Assembly (NCBI GenBank): GCA_964343305.1
Contig: CAYFJO010000190.1
Coordinates: 1 to 19,698, forward strand
Reading direction: 5' to 3'
DNA from: CAYFJO01 sp964343305
Lineage (GTDB): Bacteria > Planctomycetota > Planctomycetia > Pirellulales > Pirellulaceae
DNA: 19,698 nt
Shown here piece by piece: positions 6,993 through 14,696 of this stretch. The position numbers and the translations under genes were made by a program. The notes under the pieces were generated by a model. It ran no database searches, had not been told where the DNA came from, and worked only from the letters and a program-made list of their open reading frames with translations. Within the stretch, counting starts at the first letter, position 1, and every line of letters starts with the position of its first letter.

Positions 6993-8813
6993 CTATTCCG
7001 GCTTTGCTGGTTGGTTGTCGCGTTTGACGAATTCGATCGCGGTGAACCGGTTCATGTTCGGCAAAGTCACGGTCAGCATCCCGTCGCTGACGATTTGTGC
7101 GTTACTTTCAAGATAAGCGGCATTCACGTCCGAGCCGTCGTTGATGCTGATGTCCTTGGTGATGATGCGGGCGTAGTAAACGTCACCGTCGGAAAACCCT
7201 TCGCCTCGAAAGTCAACGCGGGAGAAGTCGTGGTTGTAGTGTTTTCCCGTTTTGATCTTCGACGGGATCGAAACCGTGGCGGACGACTTGCCGTCGGCTC
7301 CGCTGGCATAGACCAGGATGGTGAAGAGCTTTCGCGTCCGATTAAAGGACGACACCCGATAGCGTTCGTCTCCGGTGAATCCGTCTCCTACGACGGTGAT
7401 GTCGTTGCCCGCTTCTCCGGCGATGGCGTGTCGGATCACTTCGTCCGAGCCGCCGGCGATTTGAGCATACCATCTCCAAATGTAGTAATGGAGGTGGTTG
7501 GAATCGGGCGGATTGATGTAATCGTCGACTGTGAACACGTTGCCGCCGCCGTCAACGATGGTGAAGTTGTCATCGCGACCGCGCAGGCCAAGTTTGCGGG
7601 TGACGATGTCGGGGCCGCCGTCGTTGGCCGCCACAACGATCTCCGGTTTGAGTTTGCGGACGCGGCCGTTGTAGTCACGCCGTTTGGTGAGTCCCATCGC
7701 CCAAGAACTGGAATTGTCCGACCAAGGTAGGTTGATGGTATTCAGGCCGCGCTCCAGGCACTGACCGATGATGGTGACCGCTTTGAGGTATGCGTCCTTC
7801 TCGTTTTTCACGCCGTCGCCGTTTATATCGTGAGCGTTGCCCGCGTCGTCCCACACGATCCATGACTCGGACGACAGAACGGACTTCGATCGGAACTTCG
7901 CGGCATCCAATTTCCGGCGGACCAGATCGTACTGAGCCCACACCGAAGGGATGATCTTGCCGTCCATGTTCCCATAGCCGCTACTGTGGTCGGAAACGTT
8001 TAAGTTGAGAGCGTCGACCGTTTTCATCAGTTGCGAATGTCCGATCATCAGATCATAAAAATGATTGACGGCCCGCGCGCCTTTTCCATCCAGTCCCTTT
8101 CTGACCGTACAAGGTTCACAAGGCGACATCCCCGTGGTGGAAACGAGGACGGGGACGGCCGGTTCGGCTTCGTAAACCGAGCGGATCGTTTGAGCGCCCT
8201 TTAGAAGAATGTCGTTGATCATGAAGTCAATGTCCGCCCCATTCATCAAGCCCTGAAGATTGGCTTCGTGCGAAAGCTGGTAGGCATGGACGCGGCCTTT
8301 GAAGTGAGTTGCGATCCGTTGCGTGTAGCCCTCGAAAAGACCGTCCTTCGGCTTGAACCCGCCCGCCTTGCCGGATTCCGACGCCCAAGCGGGACAGTGG
8401 AAGAAAACGAATTCCACTTTGAGTCCATTCGCGTTGCAGACGTCCACTGCCCGCTCGATGGCTTGAACTCCTGGCGAAGGATGATTCTTGTAATCCGTGT
8501 GAGCCCGCGTCGGTTCAATGGCACGCCAACTTGCCCAGAACTGCACGTAACTGCTGTCACTTGCGATCACCGGGCGAGTCGCGTCGTACGCGTTGGCCCG
8601 CGGTAGGCCAATGAATGGTTGCCAGCGGACTCCGACGTGCATGTGATCGGTCGTCCACACATAGTCTGTTTTCGCATTCTTCGGTTCGCGGGGAACATCG
8701 AGAAAGCTGTAGGGTCTTTGAATCGGTTGCTTTTTCCCAAACCCTGTCTGTGGCGTGAATACAAAGAGCAGCAAGAGCGCCAGGTGTGTTATTGACGCGA
8801 AAAGTTTTTGCAT
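6993..8813 (-). CDS. Secreted clan-A-like glycoside hydrolase (probable TIM barrel plus beta-sandwich)
   Basis: 606 residues with a signal peptide ~1-26 (hydrophobic LALLLLFVF). Residues ~55-365 have the look of a (beta/alpha)8 barrel. There is QFWASWRAIEP near 91-101, VEFVFFHCPAW, a candidate acid/base Glu183 in QLSHEANL, and a candidate nucleophile Glu316 in LSSESW. This matches the two-glutamate layout of clan GH-A enzymes such as GH39-like proteins, though the exact family is uncertain. An EF-hand/dockerin-like calcium loop, DINGDGVKNEKD, lies at 329-340 directly after the putative nucleophile strand. The C-terminal ~200 residues are beta-rich (DVYYARIITKD, LTVTLPNMNRFTAIEF), as in barrel enzymes with an accessory sandwich. 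Start ATG 8813 lacks a strong ribosome site. Gaps of 121 bp upstream and 142 bp downstream separate it from its neighbours. Enzyme class likely; substrate unknown. Confidence 0.7.
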   Translation of the reverse strand: MQKLFASITHLALLLLFVFTPQTGFGKKQPIQRPYSFLDVPREPKNAKTDYVWTTDHMHVGVRWQPFIGLPRANAYDATRPVIASDSSYVQFWASWRAIEPTRAHTDYKNHPSPGVQAIERAVDVCNANGLKVEFVFFHCPAWASESGKAGGFKPKDGLFEGYTQRIATHFKGRVHAYQLSHEANLQGLMNGADIDFMINDILLKGAQTIRSVYEAEPAVPVLVSTTGMSPCEPCTVRKGLDGKGARAVNHFYDLMIGHSQLMKTVDALNLNVSDHSSGYGNMDGKIIPSVWAQYDLVRRKLDAAKFRSKSVLSSESWIVWDDAGNAHDINGDGVKNEKDAYLKAVTIIGQCLERGLNTINLPWSDNSSSWAMGLTKRRDYNGRVRKLKPEIVVAANDGGPDIVTRKLGLRGRDDNFTIVDGGGNVFTVDDYINPPDSNHLHYYIWRWYAQIAGGSDEVIRHAIAGEAGNDITVVGDGFTGDERYRVSSFNRTRKLFTILVYASGADGKSSATVSIPSKIKTGKHYNHDFSRVDFRGEGFSDGDVYYARIITKDISINDGSDVNAAYLESNAQIVSDGMLTVTLPNMNRFTAIEFVKRDNQPAKPE

Positions 8814-8920
8814 AATGATTCCAGAATTTCGGCGGTAAAAACAAGGTTCACGTCAAAACAGAATAACTTGTACCTTGGAAAGCGCAAACGTGCCGGACGA
8901 CGATGCCGTGCATATTCACG

Positions 8921-8932
8921 ACGCGATCGCGT
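8921..8932. other. 12-bp perfect palindrome containing GCGATCGC
   Basis: ACGCGATCGCGT is its own reverse complement and contains the octamer GCGATCGC. It lies two bases beyond the stop codon of the sialidase-like gene, in the 121-bp gap before the glycoside hydrolase gene. It may be a protein-binding or modification site, or chance; the rest of the gap shows only a weak CAAGGT/ACCTTG inverted pair. Confidence 0.4.
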
Positions 8933-8934
8933 AT

Positions 8935-10317
8935 TTATGGTAGTTGAAATTCCTGACTCCGCGCTGCGGAAGACACGCGGCCCTTGTCGTCGATGGTGGC
9001 GACTTCGAAAGCATAGATGCTGCCAAGGAGAAGTTGGCGACGGAGATTCAAGATACACGTATCGTCTGGTGTCTGGATGGCGGCGTAGGGCTGAATCAAG
9101 GTCGTGGGCCACAGCTTGCCAGGTTTGACGAGCACGGGCGTGACTCGATACGACACCGCATTCGGCGACGCGGTCCAGATAAGCGTGCCGTCTTTGAATG
9201 TCAGGTTTGTTGGCGCTGCGAGGTTTTTCGCGGGCAAAGGTTCCGAGCCGATTCGCAGGTGCCAAGCATCGATTCGGCGGTTCGCGGGGCTGGTCATGAT
9301 GAGTCTGTCTTTGTCGGCGATGGTCACCCCGACATTGCCGCCCGTCAGACTGCTGATGACGAAGGCGCGGCTCCAATTGCGGCCCGTGCCGTCGGCGGAG
9401 AGATAGACGCGGCAATGGTTGCGGCTCAATGCGGTTGTGAGCGTGAGGACTCCATTCCGCAGCAGATGTAAAGTGGGGAGCTTGCCGGCAAAGGAAAGCA
9501 CCTTCGGCGATTCCCAGGTCTTTCCGCCATCGGTCGATCGTACGGAAACGAGGGCGGATTTCACTGTGCTACCGCTGCGAACGATCGCCAGCATCTCACC
9601 ATCTCTGGTTGGCGAGACCGTTGCTTCCAACCAGGGCGTGGTGACGTGGGCTCCCGCTTGGATCATCGCGACGGCGGTGGTAATGATGGAGCGGACCTTC
9701 CACACCCGACCGCCGTCCTCGCTTTGCAACAGCACGACTTTGTTGCCTGTCTTTTTCCAGGCATAAGCGGGCATCAGCAACAAGCCGCTTTCAGTTTCGA
9801 TGATGTGGGGCAAAGGGCGAGCGATGACGCCGACTTCCGGCGGACACTCGATCCTAGCCTGCGTGAGATGCCAAGTTTGACCGCGATCTTTGGAAACGGC
9901 AATCTGATACGCGTCGGCGGGCACGTCCGGCAGCTTGGCTTCACGACGCTTCTTTGGATCGGGCGCCCATTTGATTCCAAGGGCGAGCAGGTTGTCATTC
10001 TTCAGCCGATCCGACCACAGGGCAATCATTCCCGGCATGGGCCAGTTGTCGCGTCCCTTCGTCCAAGTCATGCCGCCGTCTGTTGAAATCGCCGACGCCA
10101 TCCCTTTCGAGTCGCCAAAGTCATCCGGATGATTCGGATAGAAACTCAGAACGCGATTCCCTACCTTCACCGGACAGCCGCCGCCCGTGATGCCTTCGCG
10201 CTCGATCACGGTGATGCGCGGACTGACTACGACTTCCAATTCCGCAGCAACATTAGATTGCAGGAAACTCAGCAGGATAAGGCAAGGTGACAAAGAGATA
10301 CAACGAATAAATTTCAT
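8935..10317 (-). CDS. Secreted sialidase-like Asp-box (BNR) protein with fibronectin-III-like C-terminus
   Basis: 460 residues from ATG 10317. The frame extends 18 codons further, but that start would overlap the upstream gene and hide the signal peptide (MKFIRCISLSPCLILLSFL...). Five Asp-box motifs (SxDxGxTW type) are visible: STDGGMTW (78-85), SKDRGQTW (142-149), SEDGGRVW (199-206), STDGGKTW (261-268) and a looser SADGTGRNW (307-315). This indicates a six-bladed beta-propeller of the sialidase/neuraminidase superfamily. The C-terminal ~95 residues (NLTFKDGTLIWTASPNAVSYRV ...) look like a fibronectin III domain. True sialidases need an Arg triad and a Tyr/Glu pair that I cannot place with certainty, so it may act on another sugar. 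A sialate O-acetylesterase-like gene at the left edge fits a sialic-acid-type substrate, but this is inference. Confidence 0.82.
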   Translation of the reverse strand: MKFIRCISLSPCLILLSFLQSNVAAELEVVVSPRITVIEREGITGGGCPVKVGNRVLSFYPNHPDDFGDSKGMASAISTDGGMTWTKGRDNWPMPGMIALWSDRLKNDNLLALGIKWAPDPKKRREAKLPDVPADAYQIAVSKDRGQTWHLTQARIECPPEVGVIARPLPHIIETESGLLLMPAYAWKKTGNKVVLLQSEDGGRVWKVRSIITTAVAMIQAGAHVTTPWLEATVSPTRDGEMLAIVRSGSTVKSALVSVRSTDGGKTWESPKVLSFAGKLPTLHLLRNGVLTLTTALSRNHCRVYLSADGTGRNWSRAFVISSLTGGNVGVTIADKDRLIMTSPANRRIDAWHLRIGSEPLPAKNLAAPTNLTFKDGTLIWTASPNAVSYRVTPVLVKPGKLWPTTLIQPYAAIQTPDDTCILNLRRQLLLGSIYAFEVATIDDKGRVSSAARSQEFQLP

Positions 10318-10340
10318 GTGAGGTCGTAAATGAATTTCAT
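10314..10340 (-). other. 8-codon mini-ORF bridging two genes by double ATGA overlap
   Basis: An ATG (10340-10338) overlaps the TGA stop of the upstream esterase. It reads MKFIYDLT and ends at a TGA (10316-10314) that overlaps the ATG (10317) of the sialidase-like gene. The first four codons (MKFI) repeat the first four codons of the sialidase gene: ATGAAATTCATT versus ATGAAATTTATT, 23 bases apart. A small duplication of the start region would explain this. Ribosomes ending on the esterase could reinitiate here and pass to the sialidase, so it may act as a translational coupling relay. Confidence 0.5.
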
Positions 10341-12436
10341 GGTTTCGCAATCTGTGAACGCCAATTGACATCGACAGGATTCGACACCTCGGCCTTCGTC
10401 AGCTTCACAAGATCCGGAAGATCGTAATGCCAAAGCACGCCATGGACGCTGTTGACCAGTTGATTGTAGTGTTCCGGGGCCGACACAACGTCCGTCCAGG
10501 AACGAATCGTCTGTTTAAGCTTGACCTTGTGGAAGCGATCGGGCACAAACGCGGCGGCGTGCAACGCGGGAATAGCCGCTTCTCCGACACCAATCAATTC
10601 GACCTTCGTATCACCAAAATGTTGTGTCCACGAAATCGCGTCGTTGACCCGCATGCGGACAAACGAATCACCCATGAGGTACGCGGTGAGAATCTCCTGA
10701 TTGTCGAGGCCGAAGCGGCCGTATCCCCAGGTGCGTTTGGTGTGCGGAACGTCCGTCAATCCAATCCCGCTCAGTTCGGCGGACAGAACGTGCCGCCCCT
10801 GTTTTACCAACGCCACAGGCATATCGTCAACGGACATGCCCTCCCCGTGCAAGTAGAGAACATGCCCTATTATCTCGCCGTTTGGGATATACGACTTTGC
10901 AGCGAGTCGAATCGCATCCGTTCGATGCATCTCTACATCGTCGATGGTGTAACCATTCGCTTCCACGGAGCCGGTAGTCACAAAGCGGACGGGGCCGACG
11001 TTCTTCATTCCAATCGCACGGCGCACGATGTTCCGTTTTTCTGTTGCGGTTGCAGCTTCCCACTTTTCTTGACGTAGCCTCGCCAGGGCGCTTGCCTTTT
11101 CGGCGTTGATCTGAAAGACCGAGCGTTGGCCGTCCATTAACATCACCTGACCTCGCGGAGAACACCGGAGTAGTTCCGGCGTCCAGTCGCCTTCGCTAAG
11201 AGAACGAAGGAACTCGTCGGTCACTTTCTCTGGCCACTCCGAACGCGGCTTTTCCCAGATCACCTTTTCGCGGCCCACCAGCCAGCGATGCATCCAGCGG
11301 GCGACTGCCTCTCGGTGCTGGATGTAGTAACCGTGCGGAGCATCCGCTTCATTCAAGGCGACGCGTTCCGGGTGACCGAGGTGCGAGTAGAAACGATTGG
11401 CCTGCTGAAAAACCTCGCGTGCGCCACGGATGTCGAAGGTCGCATCGCGCGTGCTGGCGCAGATCAGGATCGGAACGGGGGCCCGCATCATCACGTAATC
11501 GGCGGCGTCCATGCCGAAGGCGATTTGCCCGAAGATATTCTGCTCGGCGTCCTGTGGTCCTTTCACTTCGATCAGTCTCTGAAAAGTCGTTAGGTAACAA
11601 CCGGGCGACGCCGCCACGATTCGGTCGTCAAGCGCCATGAGATAGGATGTCAAAGTGCCGCCGCCAGAATTTCCCGTACATCCGATCTTGTCGGCTTGGA
11701 CGTCCTTTCGGCTCTGCAAGTAGTCGATGGCTCGCATGCCGTCCCAGACGCGGTACTGGGCGATGTTTTTGCCGAGCAGAATGCCGCCAATCCCCATCAA
11801 CGTGTGCTCGGTCGTGCAGAGATGCCGAACGTTGGGATGCGGCACGGCCAGCTTGCGTGGGATGTCATCGAAGTGTGTATGACCACCCTCACGATCGATT
11901 ATCTGATACCGCTCGCCCTGACCGACCGGGTCGTAACACAAAGCCGCCATCCCATTGCGTGCGAAGAGAATTGCCGCTCGCTGATATTGGCCGGAAGCCT
12001 TGCCGGTATGACTGTGTCCACACGGAATTAGGATCGCCGGATACGGCCCATCGGACTCAGGCAGATAAAGCGACGCCGTGACGTGATGCCGCGGACGACT
12101 TTCAAACATCACTTTTTCGATGCGATAGCCCTTGCCCTGTAATCGACCGACAACGCGCGCGTTAAGTGGCGTGCGTTTGGGAAACGCCCCAATCTGTTGC
12201 TGGAAGAACGTACGCCGTTCACTTTGCCAGAGATGAAGATCCTTCCGCCCTTTCAACTTTTCAAACGCCGCATTCCGAGCGGTCGTCATTACAGAAAACC
12301 GCGTCTTCAACCAATCGCGCAACGTTATCGACGACGCTTCCGCCGGATTGGGCGAATTGTTAGCAGCGCGTGAAGCGACGTTGAGAGTGCATAGACCAAT
12401 GAACAGTACAGTGGTAATGAGTGGGGTTGCCTTCAT
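10337..12436 (-). CDS. Secreted two-domain esterase (acetyl xylan esterase-like alpha/beta hydrolase with degenerate second domain)
   Basis: 699 residues from ATG 12436, which gives a signal peptide (MKATPLITTVLFIGLCTLNV..., cleavage near 24). The frame is open 72 codons further upstream, but that part is not secretory-looking. Domain 1 (~100-390) is an acetyl-xylan-esterase-like alpha/beta hydrolase: ILIPCGHSHTGK (136-146), nucleophile elbow GNSGGG with Ser257, candidate acid D331 in CASTRDATF, and His368 in APHGYY. Domain 2 (~430-695) repeats the fold: VLYLHGEG (526-533) answers the first oxyanion strand. Its elbow reads GVGEA (616-620), with Gly at the nucleophile position, so it is probably inactive. 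Likely role is deacetylation of a secreted glycan. It is the promoter-proximal gene of the minus-strand block and joins the sialidase-like gene through the mini-ORF. Confidence 0.85.
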   Translation of the reverse strand: MKATPLITTVLFIGLCTLNVASRAANNSPNPAEASSITLRDWLKTRFSVMTTARNAAFEKLKGRKDLHLWQSERRTFFQQQIGAFPKRTPLNARVVGRLQGKGYRIEKVMFESRPRHHVTASLYLPESDGPYPAILIPCGHSHTGKASGQYQRAAILFARNGMAALCYDPVGQGERYQIIDREGGHTHFDDIPRKLAVPHPNVRHLCTTEHTLMGIGGILLGKNIAQYRVWDGMRAIDYLQSRKDVQADKIGCTGNSGGGTLTSYLMALDDRIVAASPGCYLTTFQRLIEVKGPQDAEQNIFGQIAFGMDAADYVMMRAPVPILICASTRDATFDIRGAREVFQQANRFYSHLGHPERVALNEADAPHGYYIQHREAVARWMHRWLVGREKVIWEKPRSEWPEKVTDEFLRSLSEGDWTPELLRCSPRGQVMLMDGQRSVFQINAEKASALARLRQEKWEAATATEKRNIVRRAIGMKNVGPVRFVTTGSVEANGYTIDDVEMHRTDAIRLAAKSYIPNGEIIGHVLYLHGEGMSVDDMPVALVKQGRHVLSAELSGIGLTDVPHTKRTWGYGRFGLDNQEILTAYLMGDSFVRMRVNDAISWTQHFGDTKVELIGVGEAAIPALHAAAFVPDRFHKVKLKQTIRSWTDVVSAPEHYNQLVNSVHGVLWHYDLPDLVKLTKAEVSNPVDVNWRSQIAKP

Positions 12437-13086
12437 GGTTTTCGACTCGAAGCGGACAACCAATTTGCGAATTTCATATTCGTATCGCGATCCCATGAAT
12501 TCATGTCTCGCGTGCTGCCAATATGATACAGCGCGTTTTCGCTTGGTACATTTGCTGACCGCAATTCGCTTTGCGCCAGACTGCTGAAGCTGCGTTTCCT
12601 CAGCAGTTTGCATTCGAGTGTAAATCGCGGAGGTGAAAAACACCGAACGCACTTAACACGTGTCATCAATGTGATTTGCGGCTGATCTCGAAGTCAAATT
12701 TCCGGGCACTGTCACATCCACTCACAGTAATCGCTTGCTGAGGCAGGTGATCGCGACCTCCGCATCTTAGCATGTATCGGTTGCGCACTCAGGTGTAAAT
12801 GACCGATGCCAGAAACGGCAGTTTGCTAATTCCATCAACTGGAGCATCCTGAGTTGCTCAGCCAGTCGGTGCGGAAGTGCATTGGGAGGGCGTGTCATGA
12901 GCGCGCAGGCGATTTCCGGCTGCACGCACATGACGACAATAGCGAAGTAGGAAACGGCATAGTGCCTCGTGCATTCGGTAGCGCACTCCGCCGCGGTTTC
13001 GTCACAGCAGGGCCAGGCGTACCGAAACCACCGTAGAAAGTGGTGTTGATTGTTGGCTATCACCATCTAACCACTTCTTGGGACTG
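12437..13086. other. 650-bp stretch without a convincing gene between glycan cluster and rep
   Basis: It contains the leader of the minus-strand glycan block and the region downstream of rep. Open frames here (for example 12767-13066 minus and 12854-13036 plus) have odd composition (rich in Cys, His, Trp), no family look and overlap each other, so I treat them as non-coding. Visible small structures are CGAAT-ttcat-ATTCG (12468-12482) near the esterase start, the palindrome ACACGTGT (12656-12663), and the GGTTTCG/CGAAACC pair at 12995-13029. No tRNA gene, iteron array or insertion sequence ends were seen. Confidence 0.6.
12995..13029. repeat. Inverted repeat downstream of rep (GGTTTCG...CGAAACC)
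   Basis: Perfect 7-bp arms GGTTTCG (12995-13001) and CGAAACC (13023-13029) are separated by 21 bases, about 57 bp beyond the rep stop codon. There is no T-run on the minus strand, so it is a weak candidate for a factor-independent terminator; it may be a protein-binding site or a remnant. Confidence 0.35.
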
Positions 13087-14499
13087 CTAGACACGTAGAC
13101 TTTTCAAACAGGAGCGAGAAGCAGTCGGGGGCTCAATTTTTTTTCTTTCCAATTCATGGGCGAATCGCTGCGCGTTTCGATTGGCGTCCTCATCACTCTG
13201 GCCAGCGGAGCGAAAGTGAACGACCATGTCTTCGACAACTGATTCGAAACGCACATGACCGTTTTCTAACGGCAATTCGGTTTTTGGATCTGTAGTTGGC
13301 CCGTCTTTTCCCGCTCGCAATTGTCGGGCTTCTTTGGCGTGGTGACGTTGTTCTTCCTTTTGCAACTCATTGAACCAATCAGGCGGCGTTCTCCTACCCT
13401 TCGCGGCATTCTTGATGTTGTCCATGAAAAATGCTTGTGGGCTGCGCCGGAAAAACCCGCGCTCCTTGCGCTCCATTGCCGCCAGCGTCACGTCCGCCCA
13501 GACCTGGATTTGAGCATGGTCAAATTGACGCCCAATTCTGGCGATGCTCCGAGGGTCGAACCCGATTGCTCGCAGGGGATCGAGTATCGCTGATTCGCGA
13601 AGTGACTTGCCTGAATACGTACGAGGGTTCGTGTCGAAGTAGGTTCCTCTGTGAAATCGTATGGAATATTCGCCCTTGCACCGCTTTTCAAACGTGGCGT
13701 CAACGGAATTGATTCCATGTGGAAGCGTGATGATGTCGTGTTCGAGCAGCGATTTCGCGCAACGTGTGATTTCGGATTTCAGCCTTGCTGTTGCAAGTGT
13801 GTTTGAGAATCCTACGATGTCGCGTGCCAAGTGTCTAACCTCGAAAACCGGCGAGACGGGACGACACCAGAAGACCTTCTTGAGCAGTAAGAACAAACGT
13901 CTGGTTGGGCAAGTCAAGCTGCGATAGGTGTCAAGGTCAAACTTAAGGTGACTACCAGTCCCCTGACAAAACTCGAAGAACAGCGGGTTCCAGACGATTC
14001 GCCACGCTCTCGACGAATTCGGATCGATGGGCAGACTGTAACTGAGCAGACCAAAACTAACTGAACGATGTTCTCGACGAATCGGGTCATAAAATCGGTC
14101 ATTCTGATACGTGACCCCAGACAATCTCCGTAGCGCGCCGCGGAAATCCGCATAGTTCTTGCCACCTTTTGAATTGTTCGACAGACAGCCCAGTTGCCGC
14201 AAACAGTAATGAGGTGTTATGAAAAAGTCGAAGGTTGGCTGCTTTTGCGCCAGGGTGAGCGCCAGCATGCCCCAAAGCAAGAACTCGTCGTGAGAGGACA
14301 ATCCGGCCGCACAATGGACTTTTACGTGGGCTGTCTGACGACGCTTTTGGCGGTCGGTGAATTGATATTCGCACTGGTGAGCCAGATTTTCCTGAAGTGA
14401 AGTGTTTTTATGAAGAGGACAAAGCGAGTGTTCGACGAGGCTGAGTTGGGCAAGGCCATTTCCGATTCGTGAAGTGCATTTTGTCTGCCGCTTGGCCAC
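13087..14499 (-). CDS. Replication initiator protein A-like (RPA family) protein
   Basis: 470 residues from GTG 14499. It matches the plasmid RepA/RPA family pattern I know (Pfam RPA). An N-terminal LAQLSLVEHSLCPL corresponds to the 'LNLAEFPxxxL' opening. A first winged helix (~65-180) has GLSSHDEFLLWGMLALTLA, ITPHYCLRQLG and DFRGALRRLSGVTYQND, followed by IVWNPLFFEFCQ. A second winged helix (~190-262) has FDLDTYRSLTCPTRRLFLLL and LARDIVGFSNTLATARLKSE. The C-terminal ~120 residues are charged and helical. Such proteins bind iterons and open a plasmid or secondary-chromosome origin. It is divergent from parA/parB, the usual company of an initiator. Ribosome site for the GTG is weak (GAGG ~18 bases away), so an internal start is possible. 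Whether the replicon is free or integrated is not visible. Confidence 0.78.
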   Translation of the reverse strand: MAKRQTKCTSRIGNGLAQLSLVEHSLCPLHKNTSLQENLAHQCEYQFTDRQKRRQTAHVKVHCAAGLSSHDEFLLWGMLALTLAQKQPTFDFFITPHYCLRQLGCLSNNSKGGKNYADFRGALRRLSGVTYQNDRFYDPIRREHRSVSFGLLSYSLPIDPNSSRAWRIVWNPLFFEFCQGTGSHLKFDLDTYRSLTCPTRRLFLLLKKVFWCRPVSPVFEVRHLARDIVGFSNTLATARLKSEITRCAKSLLEHDIITLPHGINSVDATFEKRCKGEYSIRFHRGTYFDTNPRTYSGKSLRESAILDPLRAIGFDPRSIARIGRQFDHAQIQVWADVTLAAMERKERGFFRRSPQAFFMDNIKNAAKGRRTPPDWFNELQKEEQRHHAKEARQLRAGKDGPTTDPKTELPLENGHVRFESVVEDMVVHFRSAGQSDEDANRNAQRFAHELERKKIEPPTASRSCLKSLRV

Positions 14500-14525
14500 C
14501 GACGATCTTTGATTGCCTCATCTTG

Positions 14526-14540
14526 TTTAACCGAGTTAAA
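14526..14540. promoter_or_regulatory. Palindrome TTTAAC-CGA-GTTAAA upstream of rep
   Basis: Perfect 6-bp arms with a 3-bp centre, 26 bp before the rep GTG on its transcribed side. The position fits an operator overlapping the rep promoter or a binding site for RepA or ParB. No transcription start is known, so the role is inference. Confidence 0.5.
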
Positions 14541-14655
14541 GTCCTATCAGTACGAACGGATTTCCGAAACGAAAAAAGAGCCGCTCGGAATTGAGTATTT
14601 CTTGACGACCTTCCGCAGTGCGTGCGACCGTATAAGAAGAGAATTCGCGGGCTTA

Positions 14656-14680
14656 GGCAGAATTGCCAGTGGCAATTGCC
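14656..14680. promoter_or_regulatory. Paired palindromes just upstream of parA (operator candidate)
   Basis: GGCAGAATTGCC (14656-14667) and the perfect 10-bp palindrome GGCAATTGCC (14671-14680) lie in tandem with AGT between them. Read differently, AATTGCC-AGT-GGCAATT (14661-14677) is a perfect inverted repeat. The block ends 7 bp before the parA ribosome site AGGAG (14688-14692). ParA or ParB autoregulation commonly uses operators at this position; an RNA hairpin controlling the ribosome site is another possibility. Confidence 0.55.
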
Positions 14681-14696
14681 GAAACACAGGAGAACA

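Noticed and set aside
6693..7730. 345-codon open frame on the plus strand
   Set aside because: Antisense across the glycoside hydrolase, the repeat and the sulfatase start; composition and position mark it as a shadow.
12713..12737. Two TCACA boxes suggesting a CRP-like site
   Set aside because: They are direct, not inverted, repeats and do not match the TGTGA-N6-TCACA layout.
12767..13066. 99-codon minus-strand open frame downstream of rep
   Set aside because: Unusual Cys/His/Trp content, no family look, no ribosome site; overlaps a plus-strand frame of equal weakness.
14602..14636. TTGACG and TATAAG as a parA promoter
   Set aside because: Spacing is 23 bases, too far from the usual 17; retained only as an observation.
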